Position numbers and translations under genes: made by a program. From Verrucomicrobiales bacterium (lineage in GTDB: Bacteria; Verrucomicrobiota; Verrucomicrobiia; Limisphaerales; UBA1100): DNA of 36,707 bases. Below are positions 1-8,344 of the stretch, piece after piece. The notes beneath the pieces are model-generated. The model was not told the DNA's origin. It saw nothing but the letters and a program-made list of their open reading frames with translations, and did no database searches. Within the stretch, counting starts at the first letter, position 1. Each line of letters begins with the position of its first letter. Location: assembly GCA_005809105.1 (NCBI GenBank), contig SYLI01000074.1, positions 1 through 36,707 of the forward strand, written 5' to 3'.

Positions 1-47
1 CCTTGCCAAGGTTGATGTCGAGGGTTCGAATCCCTTCACTCGCTCCA
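1..47 (+). tRNA. tRNA-Gly(GCC), 3' part only
   Basis: The left window edge cuts this tRNA in the anticodon stem. Visible are the anticodon loop TTGCCAA with anticodon GCC at 5-7, a T-arm with loop TTCGAAT (25-31) closed by a 5-bp stem, the acceptor 3' strand CACTCGC, discriminator T and an encoded CCA at 45-47. The T73 discriminator together with GCC fits tRNA-Gly. It converges on nuoN with 16 bp between. Confidence 0.9.
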
Positions 48-63
48 TCTCCTTCCCGCAGGA

Positions 64-1551
64 TTACCGGAGCCATTCCAAGAGCGGTTCGGGCCACAGG
101 CCCAAAGCCACCACCAGCACGGCCAGCATCACCAGCACCACCCAGGCGTTGGTGCCCACGCGCACGGGCGGCAGTGCCGGTTCACCCGTCACCAGAAATG
201 CCCGCAGCACCTTGAGGTAGTAGTAAAGCCCCACCACGCTCATGATGAGCGCCACAGCCACCAGCCAGGACCAGCCGCCGAATCCCTCCTCCGGCACCGG
301 TGGGGGTTGGAGGGCCGCGAAGAACAGGCCGAACTTGCCGATGAAGCCGCTCAGCGGCGGAATGCTGGCCAGTGACAGGACGAAAATGAGGAACAGCGCC
401 GCAATCCCCGGCATGGATTTCCAGCAGCCGCGGAAGTCGTCAATTTCTGCGTCGCGCCCCAGCTGGTCGCTGACCAGTGCCACCACCGCAAAGGCGCCCA
501 TGCTGGCCAGCGCGTAGGTGAGCACGTAGAAGAGCACCGCCACGCGGGAGGCGTCGCTGAAGGCAACCATGCCCACCAGCAGATAGCCCGCGCTTGCCAC
601 ACCGCCGTAGGCCAGCAGCCGCTTAAGATTGCCCTGACGCATCGCGCCCAGATTGCCCACGAGCATGCTGATGAGTGCGAGCACCGCGAGACCCGATGAG
701 AGCAGGCGCGACACCGGCGAGTAGGCATTGGGCGCATCAAATCCCGGCAGCATCAGCCCCAAAAGCAGCACCGTGCTGCCGAGCTTGGAGCCCGTGGCAA
801 TCCACGCCGCCACGGCCGTGGGCGCGTTTTGGTACACATCGGGCGCCCAGAGATGGAAGGGCACGATGGCGAGCTTAAAACCCACTCCCACCAGCAGGAA
901 CAGAAAGGCGACTCCCAAGAGCGGCGGCAAATGCTGGAGCGTGTGGATGTAGGCGGACACCTTCCCAAGGTTGAGCTGCCCGGTGACGCCGTAGAGATAG
1001 CTGATGCCCACGAGCAGGAACGCTGAGGAGAGCCCCCCGATGGCGAAGTATTTAAGGGCCGCCTCGGCACCGGCGCGCCGGCCCATGTCCAGTGCCGTCA
1101 AGGCGTACAGGCACAAGCTCAGCAGCTCCAGCGCCACGAAAGAGACCAACAGGTGATGGCTCGTGGCCAGAAAGCCGACACCCAGAGCGCTCAGCAGCAG
1201 CAAAGCGTATTGCTCGGACACATGGCCCGAGGTTGCCGGCCGTGTGGGAATCAGCTCCACCACCACCAGCGCCAGCAGGAACGCCGTCAGTTTGAAGAGC
1301 AGGCGCACCGGGGTGATCACCAGCTGCCCGTCGCCAATTTGCAGCTGCAAGAGCTGGGGGTCGCGCGAGCCCAGCAGCCCGGCCAACAAACCGCAGATGA
1401 GAGTCCACGAGGCGATGCGCGAGATGAGCCGGTGCCGCTCGGCGACATCGCGCCCTCGCAGCAGGATGTAGTCGGCACCCAGGCACAGGAAAAGCCCGGC
1501 CACCACCACCAGGTCGGGCAGCAGCGCGTTGAGCATGAGGTGGCCGTCCAT
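64..1551 (-). CDS. nuoN: NADH-quinone oxidoreductase subunit N
   Basis: 495-residue, very hydrophobic antiporter-like subunit of the complex I membrane arm, taking part in proton translocation next to NuoK. The key charged residues of the family are visible: Glu142 in TM5 (FVALELLSL), Lys226 in TM7 (GFKLAIVPFHLW), Lys256 in TM8 and Lys406 in TM12 (GFIGKFGLF). It is the last gene of the nuo operon, 7 nt after the second nuoM. No Shine-Dalgarno is seen at the chosen ATG, so translational coupling is likely; an ATG five codons downstream is an alternative. Product assignment is secure. Confidence 0.96.
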   Translation of the reverse strand: MDGHLMLNALLPDLVVVAGLFLCLGADYILLRGRDVAERHRLISRIASWTLICGLLAGLLGSRDPQLLQLQIGDGQLVITPVRLLFKLTAFLLALVVVELIPTRPATSGHVSEQYALLLLSALGVGFLATSHHLLVSFVALELLSLCLYALTALDMGRRAGAEAALKYFAIGGLSSAFLLVGISYLYGVTGQLNLGKVSAYIHTLQHLPPLLGVAFLFLLVGVGFKLAIVPFHLWAPDVYQNAPTAVAAWIATGSKLGSTVLLLGLMLPGFDAPNAYSPVSRLLSSGLAVLALISMLVGNLGAMRQGNLKRLLAYGGVASAGYLLVGMVAFSDASRVAVLFYVLTYALASMGAFAVVALVSDQLGRDAEIDDFRGCWKSMPGIAALFLIFVLSLASIPPLSGFIGKFGLFFAALQPPPVPEEGFGGWSWLVAVALIMSVVGLYYYLKVLRAFLVTGEPALPPVRVGTNAWVVLVMLAVLVVALGLWPEPLLEWLR

Positions 1552-1558
1552 GGCAGTG

Positions 1559-3040
1559 TCAGCGGGCCTCGTTGAGGCGGTCCACGATGAGTTTGAGGCT
1601 GGCCTGCATCTTGTCGGTCAAGAGCGAGGGGAACAGTCCGACCAAAAGCGACGAGCCCAGCAGCAATGCGCAGCCGGCGATTTCCGCCGCCGTCATGGGC
1701 TCGTAGAGGCCTTCCTTGTCCGAGCTCCCGGAAGCCACGCGTGGCCGAAAAAAAGCTTCGTGAATCTTCACAAGCGTGTACCCGAATGTCGCTACGACGC
1801 CCGCGCCCGCCAGCACGACCAGACCCGCCGACACCCACGGCGATTGCCACGCGCCCATGAGCACATGCAATTCGGCGGCGAAGCCGCTAAAGCCGGGCAG
1901 CCCCATCGACGCCAGTCCCGCCAAGATAAACACCCAAGCGATGACGGGCATGCGCGCGATGAGCAGATGAAATTCCTCCAGCTGGCGCGTGTGCGTGCGC
2001 GAATAAATCACTGCACCCACGAGCGCGAAGAGCAGCGCGCCGATGACGCCGTGGGAAAACATTTGCAGCACGGCACCGGTGAGCCCGGTTTGGGTCAGCG
2101 TCGCCAGCCCCAGCAGCACAAATCCCATGTGGCTGACGCTCGAGTAGCCAATCACAAACTTGAAATCCGTCTGGCGCAGTGCCACGAGCGCCCCATAGAC
2201 GATGTTCACCACCGCCAGCGCCGCCACCCAAGGCGCCCACACTTTGGCGCCCAGCGGCAGGAGGCCGATGGCCACGCGCAGGCAGCCGTAGGCGCCCAGC
2301 TTCATCACCACGCCGGCCAGAAGCATTGATGCGGCCGTGGGCGCAGCGACGTGGCCCGTCGGCGCCCAAGTGTGGAAGGGCCACATGCCCGCGAGCACCG
2401 CAAATCCAACGAACAGCAGCGGGAACACCACGTACTGCAGCGGCGCACTCAAGCTGGCCTGCGAGAGCTCCTGCAGGGTGAATGTGCTGGCGTTGGCGCC
2501 AAAGTAGAGCCCGAGCAATCCCAGCAGCACCAGCGCGCTACCCGCAAAGGAATAGAGCACCAGCTTCATGGCCGCGTAGTCCTTGCGCGTGCCGCCCCAG
2601 ATCGCGATGAGAAAGTACTTGGGCACGACGGCGATCTCGTAAAACACAAAGAGCAGGAACAAATCCCGCGAGAGGAACACGCCGTACACGCCGCCCACGA
2701 GCGCGAAGTAGTACGCATAGAACTCGTTCGCGCGCTCCTTGAGTTCCCAGGTGAAGAGCACCCCGCACACCGCCACCAGACCCGTCACCAGCAGCAGCGG
2801 CAGGCTGATGCCGTCGTAGCCAAACGCCAGCCGCGCGCCCAGGCTGGGAATCCACGGCCAGTCCACCTCGTCGGCCACGCCCGAACCGCCGTACCGCAGG
2901 GCGCAATGCAAGGCCGTGAGCAGGCCCAGCGAAGCGAAGGCCAGCGCCACCCAGCGGATCTGCCGCGCCCGCCCGGCGGGCATCAGCCCGCAGGCCAGTG
3001 CGCCTGCAAAACTAAGGATGAGGGTCAGCAGGGCGTGCAT
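1559..3040 (-). CDS. nuoM: NuoM-like subunit, second copy (lacks the TM7 lysine)
   Basis: 493-residue antiporter-like complex I subunit of the NuoM family. It keeps Glu135 (VFYEIAVVP) in TM5, Lys247 in TM8 (VVMKLGAYG) and Glu390 in TM12 (GFAAE). The TM7 position that is Lys in E. coli NuoM (AFAVKMP) is Leu216 here (GFAVLAGMWPFHTW); the codon on the minus strand is CTC at 2393-2395. An extra Lys141 lies six residues after Glu135. It begins 4 nt after the preceding nuoM stop. The two copies are strongly diverged, so this is an old paralogue, not a recent duplication or assembly artefact. Whether it pumps is open. Confidence 0.93.
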   Translation of the reverse strand: MHALLTLILSFAGALACGLMPAGRARQIRWVALAFASLGLLTALHCALRYGGSGVADEVDWPWIPSLGARLAFGYDGISLPLLLVTGLVAVCGVLFTWELKERANEFYAYYFALVGGVYGVFLSRDLFLLFVFYEIAVVPKYFLIAIWGGTRKDYAAMKLVLYSFAGSALVLLGLLGLYFGANASTFTLQELSQASLSAPLQYVVFPLLFVGFAVLAGMWPFHTWAPTGHVAAPTAASMLLAGVVMKLGAYGCLRVAIGLLPLGAKVWAPWVAALAVVNIVYGALVALRQTDFKFVIGYSSVSHMGFVLLGLATLTQTGLTGAVLQMFSHGVIGALLFALVGAVIYSRTHTRQLEEFHLLIARMPVIAWVFILAGLASMGLPGFSGFAAELHVLMGAWQSPWVSAGLVVLAGAGVVATFGYTLVKIHEAFFRPRVASGSSDKEGLYEPMTAAEIAGCALLLGSSLLVGLFPSLLTDKMQASLKLIVDRLNEAR

Positions 3041-3044
3041 GGTT

Positions 3045-4484
3045 TTAGTGCGCTGAAAACGCCAGCCAGTGACCGGGGGCCAACCCCGCCCACAGCACCA
3101 GCGCCAGCACCGGTGCCAGCAACAGAACCTCCTCGCCCGTCAGATCGGGCAACGACCCGCCCTGCGCGGGCGTCGGCCCTGTGAAGAGCCGCTGCAGAAC
3201 CGTGAGCAGGACCACCGCCGTCGCCAGCAGCCCGATCGTGGCGACGGCCGTGAGCGTGGGTGCGACAGCAAAGGCGCCCCCGAAGATCAAGAACTCAGCC
3301 GCGAATCCCGCCAGGAACGGCAGCCCCAGCGAGGCGAATGCCAGGATGTAAAACATCGCCGCCAGACGCGGCGCGGCCGCGCTCAAGCCCCCAAAATCTG
3401 CCAACCCGCTGCGGCCCGCCCGCTGTTCGATGAGGCCGGTGAGGTAAAACAAACCCGCTGCGGTAAGCCCGTGCGCAAACATCTGGAGAATCACCCCCTG
3501 CGTGGCCAGCCGCGGCACGTCCACGACGCCACCGGGGATGGCCAACCCGACGGCGCCCACCGCCAGCACACAGTAGGCGACGTGGTTGAGCGAGGAGAAG
3601 GCAAGCAGCCGCCGAAGCTGCGTCTGGCGCAGCGCCACGAACGCGCCCCAGAGGATGGTCAGTAGCGCCAGCACCATGAGCGTCTCGCCGTGCGCCGCCA
3701 GCTGCCGCGGGAAAAGCGGGATGATGAGGCGCAGCAATCCGTACACGCCCATCTTGGACATGACCCCGGTGAGCAGCATGGCGACCGGCGCCGGCGCGGC
3801 GGCGTAGGCAGGCGCCTGCCAGAGGTGCAATGGCGCCAGCGGCACCTTGACCAGCAACCCGGCCAGCACGGCGGCAAACACCCACCCGCCCGGATCCAGC
3901 GCGCCCGAACGCGCGCGTGCCGCGAGCTCGATGAAATCAAAGCTCTCGCGCCCGCCCCCGGAGAGAAAGAGAAAGCCCAGCAGCATCGCCACGCTGCCCA
4001 GCACCGTGAAGAGGAAGAAACTCAGCGCGGCGCGGTGGCGATCCTCGCCCTGCCCAAAGAGCTTGATGAGGAAAAACGCGGGCACCAAGGCCAGCTCCCA
4101 GAAGAGGAACCAGTGGAAAAAATTAAGTGCTGTGAAGGCACCAAACATCCCGCAGGCCTGAAGGGAGATGAGCGCGAAGTATCCACGCGGCAGGCTCCCC
4201 GGCGACGCCAGAATCGCCAGCAGCGAGAGCAGCGTCGCCAGCAGCAACACCAGCGCGTTGGCTCCATCCAAGCCCACGTGATAGTCCACTTTCAAGGAAG
4301 GCATCCACGCCACCTTCTCAGCGAATTGCAGGCCGCCGCGCGGATCAAACTGCGAAAGCAGGCAGCAGGTGATGACGAGCGACACCATCGCGCCCACCAC
4401 GGCCACGCGCCGCGCCCAATGCGAGGGCAGCAGCAGGATGAGCAGCGCCGCCAGAGCCGGCGCAAATGTCAGCACCGTGATCAT
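3045..4484 (-). CDS. nuoM: NADH-quinone oxidoreductase subunit M, first copy
   Basis: 479-residue NuoM family protein with all expected charged residues: Glu130 (LFWELALVP, TM5), Lys213 (LLVKVPLAPLHLW, TM7), Lys244 (VMSKMGVYG, TM8) and Glu397 (GFAAEF, TM12). The ATG at 4484 was chosen because it overlaps the nuoL stop as ATGA, the spacing used through most of this operon; the frame is open 18 codons further upstream, but those residues are not NuoM-like. With the following gene it gives the operon two NuoM subunits, hence four antiporter-like subunits (L, M, M, N) in total. Confidence 0.94.
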   Translation of the reverse strand: MITVLTFAPALAALLILLLPSHWARRVAVVGAMVSLVITCCLLSQFDPRGGLQFAEKVAWMPSLKVDYHVGLDGANALVLLLATLLSLLAILASPGSLPRGYFALISLQACGMFGAFTALNFFHWFLFWELALVPAFFLIKLFGQGEDRHRAALSFFLFTVLGSVAMLLGFLFLSGGGRESFDFIELAARARSGALDPGGWVFAAVLAGLLVKVPLAPLHLWQAPAYAAAPAPVAMLLTGVMSKMGVYGLLRLIIPLFPRQLAAHGETLMVLALLTILWGAFVALRQTQLRRLLAFSSLNHVAYCVLAVGAVGLAIPGGVVDVPRLATQGVILQMFAHGLTAAGLFYLTGLIEQRAGRSGLADFGGLSAAAPRLAAMFYILAFASLGLPFLAGFAAEFLIFGGAFAVAPTLTAVATIGLLATAVVLLTVLQRLFTGPTPAQGGSLPDLTGEEVLLLAPVLALVLWAGLAPGHWLAFSAH

Positions 4485-6385
4485 GTTAAAAGCCAGTGGA
4501 CGAACAGCCCGCCCAAGAGCGTGCCCAGCACGACCCACCGCAGGTAGCCCGGCAGGAAGCCCGATTGGAATCGCACGGCTGCGCGCCCGCCCTCGTGGAA
4601 GCGCCGCGCCAAGCCGTCCACGGCAAGCTGGTCAATGAGGCGGCCATCCACGCTCCGCGAAAAAAACTGCCCCGTGGCCTGCGCCAGCTCCTGCACCAGT
4701 TCCGCCAAGGCCGCCACCATCTCCTGCAGCAGTACCGCCAAAGCCGTCAGCCCGCTCCACAGGCGCCCCGCTGTTGCGGCGTAGAGTTCATCAAACCAGA
4801 GCTTGCGCTGCAAGGGCACCAACGCCAGCGGGTCGGGCGCACGCAAGTCGCGTCCGCTGTAAATCACCCAGCCCAGCAGCATGCCTCCCAACGCCACGGC
4901 CCAGCTCGTCGCGATGACCGGGAAGGGATGCGCGGCGTGGATCGCGCCCAGCTTGGCTTGCAAGGCGCCGCCAAAAAGTCCGCCCATGCCCAGCGCAAAC
5001 ACGGCCAGGATCACCAGCGGCACGGTCATCACGGCGGGACTTTCATGCGGGGCGTGCGCGCCGCGGTGGGCGCCGGCAAAGACGTACACGCACTGGCGCG
5101 TCACGTAGAGGGCCGTGAGGAGCGAGGAGAACGCGCAGAGGTAAAAGAGGGGGCGGTCGGCGCCGTACACGGCAACGAGCACGGCGTCCTTGCTGAAGTA
5201 GCCGCTCGTGTAGGGAAACGCCACCAAGGCCAGCGCACCGCACAGATATGCCGCGGTGGTGACCGGCATGGCGCGCGCGATGCCGCCCATCTTGCGGATG
5301 TCCTGCTCGTGGTGGCAGCCGTGGCTGATGGAGCCAGCACCCAGAAAGAGCAGCGCCTTGAAGTACGCGTGAGTGAAGAGGTGGTACATGCCAATGGCCC
5401 CGGTGGTGGCGGCTCCCAGCCCCACCATCATGAGGCCCAGCTGGCTCACGGTGGAGTAGGCAAGGATGCGTTTGATGTCAAACTGGCCCAGCGCAATGAG
5501 CGCGGCAATGAGTGCAGTAACGCCGCCCGTCCATGCGACGAGCGGCAGCGTGCCACCGGCTTCGAACAGCGGGAAGGTGCGCGCCACCAGAAACACGCCC
5601 GCGGCCACCATCGTGGCGGCGTGAATGAGGGCGCTCACCGGCGTGGGGCCTTCCATCGCGTCGGGCAGCCAGACGTGCAAGGGCACTTGGCCCGACTTGC
5701 CAGCCGCCCCGACAAAAAGCAGAAGGCTCACCAGCTTGGCCGCGCCCACGCCCCACACCAGCGTGCCCGGATCTTTCTCCAGCAAGCCCGCCCCCCCCGC
5801 GTACAACTCCAGCGTGCCCGTCTGGGTGAAGGCCACCAACAGGCCCAGCAGAAGACCCAAGTCGCCCAAGCGCGTGACGATGAACGCCTTCTTGCCCGCG
5901 GCCGCTGCCGAGGGTTTGTGAAACCAGAATCCGATGAGCAGGTAGGAAGCCAGCCCGACAATTTCCCAGCTCATGAAAAGCAGAAGGAGGTTGTTGGAGA
6001 GCACCAGCCCGAGCATCCCGGCGGCGAAGAGCGAGAGGTAGCAGAAGAACCGCGCGCAACGTGGGTCGTGCGCCATGTAGCCTGTGGAGAAGATGAAGAT
6101 GAGTAGCCCAACAAACGTGACCATCGACGCCATCAATGCCGAGAGCGCATCGAGCCGCAGGCTGAAGGTGATGCGGGTGCCACCCACTGAGAGCCAGTCG
6201 GCCAGCGGGAACACTTGCGCGTCTCCCGTCCATGCCTGCGAGAGCGCCCAAAGCGCCAGCAGCGCCGACATCGCCAGGGCACCGATGGCCACAGCCGCCG
6301 CCCGCCGGCCGTTGCGCATGCCGGCCGTGCAGAGTGCCGCCAGCAGCGGCAGACAGGGGATGAGGGCGAGGGTTGAAGCGCTCAT
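4481..6385 (-). CDS. nuoL: NADH-quinone oxidoreductase subunit L with extended lateral helix
   Basis: 634-residue distal antiporter-like subunit of complex I. TM5 Glu141 (MSWEIVGLASYLL) and TM7 Lys230 (GKSGQVPLHVWLPDA) are present. The C-terminal part has the usual lateral amphipathic helix followed by a final TM, but the stretch from FDELY (531) to GYLRW is about 89 residues against about 55-59 in E. coli-type NuoL. The extra roughly 30 residues (around 547-576, Ala/Leu/Glu/Gln-rich, no Pro) look like continuous helix. This matches an arm that must brace an additional antiporter subunit. It overlaps nuoK and nuoM by 4 nt each. Confidence 0.96.
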   Translation of the reverse strand: MSASTLALIPCLPLLAALCTAGMRNGRRAAAVAIGALAMSALLALWALSQAWTGDAQVFPLADWLSVGGTRITFSLRLDALSALMASMVTFVGLLIFIFSTGYMAHDPRCARFFCYLSLFAAGMLGLVLSNNLLLLFMSWEIVGLASYLLIGFWFHKPSAAAAGKKAFIVTRLGDLGLLLGLLVAFTQTGTLELYAGGAGLLEKDPGTLVWGVGAAKLVSLLLFVGAAGKSGQVPLHVWLPDAMEGPTPVSALIHAATMVAAGVFLVARTFPLFEAGGTLPLVAWTGGVTALIAALIALGQFDIKRILAYSTVSQLGLMMVGLGAATTGAIGMYHLFTHAYFKALLFLGAGSISHGCHHEQDIRKMGGIARAMPVTTAAYLCGALALVAFPYTSGYFSKDAVLVAVYGADRPLFYLCAFSSLLTALYVTRQCVYVFAGAHRGAHAPHESPAVMTVPLVILAVFALGMGGLFGGALQAKLGAIHAAHPFPVIATSWAVALGGMLLGWVIYSGRDLRAPDPLALVPLQRKLWFDELYAATAGRLWSGLTALAVLLQEMVAALAELVQELAQATGQFFSRSVDGRLIDQLAVDGLARRFHEGGRAAVRFQSGFLPGYLRWVVLGTLLGGLFVHWLLT

Positions 6386-6693
6386 GGTTCGCGCAACGTG
6401 TCGAGCTTCTCCAGATCCACGGTCTTAAAATGACGGTACACCGCAATCACGAGCGCCAGCCCCACCGCTACCTCGGCGGCCGCCACCGCAATGGCGAAGA
6501 GCGCAAACATCGGCCCCATGAGTGCCTCTGGGTTGGGGCCGAAGCGCCAGAAGGCGATGAAATTGAGGTTCGCGGCGTTGAAAAGGATTTCGATGGAGAA
6601 GAGCACGACGATGATGTTGCGCCGCGTGAGTACACCCAGTAGGCCGATGCCCAGCAGGATCGCCGAGAGGACGAGATAGTGATTGAGCGTCAT
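6382..6693 (-). CDS. nuoK: NADH-quinone oxidoreductase subunit K
   Basis: 103 residues with three predicted TM helices, the usual NuoK length. The two conserved membrane glutamates needed for the proton path are Glu35 (LFSIEILFNAANLNF) and Glu74 (AAAEVAVGLA). The family signature NIxVxLFSIEI is well kept. The start overlaps the nuoJ stop, and its own stop overlaps the nuoL start, both as ATGA. Confidence 0.96.
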   Translation of the reverse strand: MTLNHYLVLSAILLGIGLLGVLTRRNIIVVLFSIEILFNAANLNFIAFWRFGPNPEALMGPMFALFAIAVAAAEVAVGLALVIAVYRHFKTVDLEKLDTLREP

Positions 6694-7214
6694 GCCGGCC
6701 GGTCCTTCCCGGGTGGATCCTTCTCCGGCCCGTGTGCCACCGCAACGGCCCCAATGAGTGCGCCCGTCAGCAGCAGCGCGAGCACCTCCAGCGGCACCAC
6801 GTAGTGTTCCATCAACTGGCTGCCCAGCTGGCGGGCGGTGGACTGCGGCGCTGCTGGCGGCACAGGTGGCTCGCCGTTGAGCAAGGGCGGCAGCAGCAGC
6901 ACCACCGGCAGCGCCACGGCCAGCATCAGCCCCCAGAACCAGCCTCGCGCGCCCAGCCGCCGAAGGTCATCGCCGGTCACGTGCTCGGTGAGCATGATGG
7001 CAAAGAGCTGCAGAATGCCCACGGCGCCGACGTACACCAGCACCTGCACGGCCGCCACGTAGTCGGCCATGAGCATGACAAAGAGCCCCGACAACGCCGC
7101 AAAGAAGAGCAGCAGCGCGAACACCCCGTGAACCAGATTGCGCCGGCTGACCGCCAGCAGCGCGCCCAGCACCGCCACGGTCGACAGAATGTAAAAGGCA
7201 ACTCCCTCGATCAT
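6690..7214 (-). CDS. nuoJ: NADH-quinone oxidoreductase subunit J
   Basis: 174-residue membrane subunit at the hinge between the quinone module and the pump module. Visible are TM1 (VAFYILSTVAVLGALLAV), the conserved RNLVHGVFALLLFF segment, and a TM3 with MADYVAAVQVLVYVGAVGIL, the place of the pi-bulge region in the family. ATG 7214 is chosen because it overlaps the nuoH stop by 4 nt. The frame is open about 100 codons further upstream, but that stretch lies inside nuoH and is not NuoJ-like. The C-terminus ends in a short charged Pro/Lys tail. Confidence 0.95.
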   Translation of the reverse strand: MIEGVAFYILSTVAVLGALLAVSRRNLVHGVFALLLFFAALSGLFVMLMADYVAAVQVLVYVGAVGILQLFAIMLTEHVTGDDLRRLGARGWFWGLMLAVALPVVLLLPPLLNGEPPVPPAAPQSTARQLGSQLMEHYVVPLEVLALLLTGALIGAVAVAHGPEKDPPGKDRPA

Positions 7215-8344
7215 TCGGCGTAAGAATAAGTGCGCGGAGCTGCGTCGGCCCGATGCGATCGGCTCAACGCCACGGCCGCCCCGTAGAGCACCAGCGCGCC
7301 CACGGGCCAGCTGAGCCACGGCTTGGCAAGTTTCAGGGCCGCCGCCGCCACGAAGAGATTGAGCAGCGAGAGCGGCAGCAGGAATTTCCAGGCGAATCCC
7401 ATGAGCTGATCCACCCGCAGGCGCGGCAACGTGCCCCGCAGCCAGATCATCACGAAGATCAATGCGAAGATTTTTGCGAGGAACCACACGCAGGAGAGCG
7501 CGGGATACGCCGCCACCCACGGGCCCGCGCCGCCGCCCAGAAACAGCGTCACGGCCAGCCCGCTGACGGCGAAGATGGCCAAGTATTCTCCAAGAAAGAA
7601 GAGCGCGAACTTAAACCCGCTGTACTCGGTGAAGTAGCCGGCGATGATTTCACTCTCCGCCTCGGGCAGATCGAAGGGCGACCGGTTGGTCTCGGCCAGC
7701 GACGCGATGAAGAAGATGAGGAAGGCCGCCAGCCCCCACGGCGTGAAGATGAACCACTGCGCACGTTGCGCCTCCACGATGGCCTGAGCGTTCATGCCGC
7801 CGGCCGCCATGATGACCACGGCGGCAGAGAGCACGAGGGGGATTTCGTAGCTCACCATCTGGGCCACGGCGCGCATGCCGCCCAAGAGTGAGTATTTGTT
7901 GCGCGACGCCCAGCCGGCCATGAACACCGCCAGTGTGTTGAGGCTCGTGATGGCGAAGAACAGAAGCACGGCGTTGTCGAGCGCAGCGGCCTGCAACGCG
8001 CGCATTCCGGCCGTGGCGTAGGGCAGTTCCAACGGCAGCAGGCAGAGCACCATCATGGGCGGCACCAGCGAAAGAATGGGTGCCAGAAGATGCAGCAGCT
8101 TGTCGGCATCGCGCGGCACAATGTCCTCCTTGGCCAGCATTTTAAGCCCATCGGCCGCAGGCTGGATGAGGCCAAAGAGCCTGCGAAACCGGGTGAAGGG
8201 CAGGCTGATGCGGTTGGGGCCGATGCGATTTTGGATGCGCGCCAAGATTTTTCGCTCAAGCCACGTGGTGAATGCAAAGAGCGAGGCAAACCCCACCGCC
8301 AGCGGAACGGCAATCGCCAACAGATTGAGGAGCGTCTGAGTCAC
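7211..8344 (-). CDS. nuoH: NADH-quinone oxidoreductase subunit H (GTG start)
   Basis: 377-residue quinone-chamber subunit. Recognisable are the N-terminal LERKILARIQNRIGPNR motif, GLIQPAADGLKMLAKED and the acidic loop around SPFDLPEAESEIIAGY, which lines the ubiquinone/menaquinone entry region. The start is GTG at 8344, overlapping the nuoI stop by 4 nt. A clear GGGAGGT Shine-Dalgarno lies about 5 nt upstream on the minus strand (around 8349-8355). It sits between nuoI and nuoJ; in the E. coli order nuoH precedes nuoI. Confidence 0.96.
   Translation of the reverse strand: MTQTLLNLLAIAVPLAVGFASLFAFTTWLERKILARIQNRIGPNRISLPFTRFRRLFGLIQPAADGLKMLAKEDIVPRDADKLLHLLAPILSLVPPMMVLCLLPLELPYATAGMRALQAAALDNAVLLFFAITSLNTLAVFMAGWASRNKYSLLGGMRAVAQMVSYEIPLVLSAAVVIMAAGGMNAQAIVEAQRAQWFIFTPWGLAAFLIFFIASLAETNRSPFDLPEAESEIIAGYFTEYSGFKFALFFLGEYLAIFAVSGLAVTLFLGGGAGPWVAAYPALSCVWFLAKIFALIFVMIWLRGTLPRLRVDQLMGFAWKFLLPLSLLNLFVAAAALKLAKPWLSWPVGALVLYGAAVALSRSHRADAAPRTYSYAE

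Noticed and set aside
1559-4484. Tandem nuoM as an assembly duplication
   Set aside because: The two proteins differ throughout, including at key charged residues, so they are distinct old paralogues.
4496-6106. A 536-codon open frame on the plus strand opposite nuoL
   Set aside because: Antisense shadow in high-GC DNA: His/Gln/Arg/Ala-rich translation without domains, while the minus frame encodes full NuoL.
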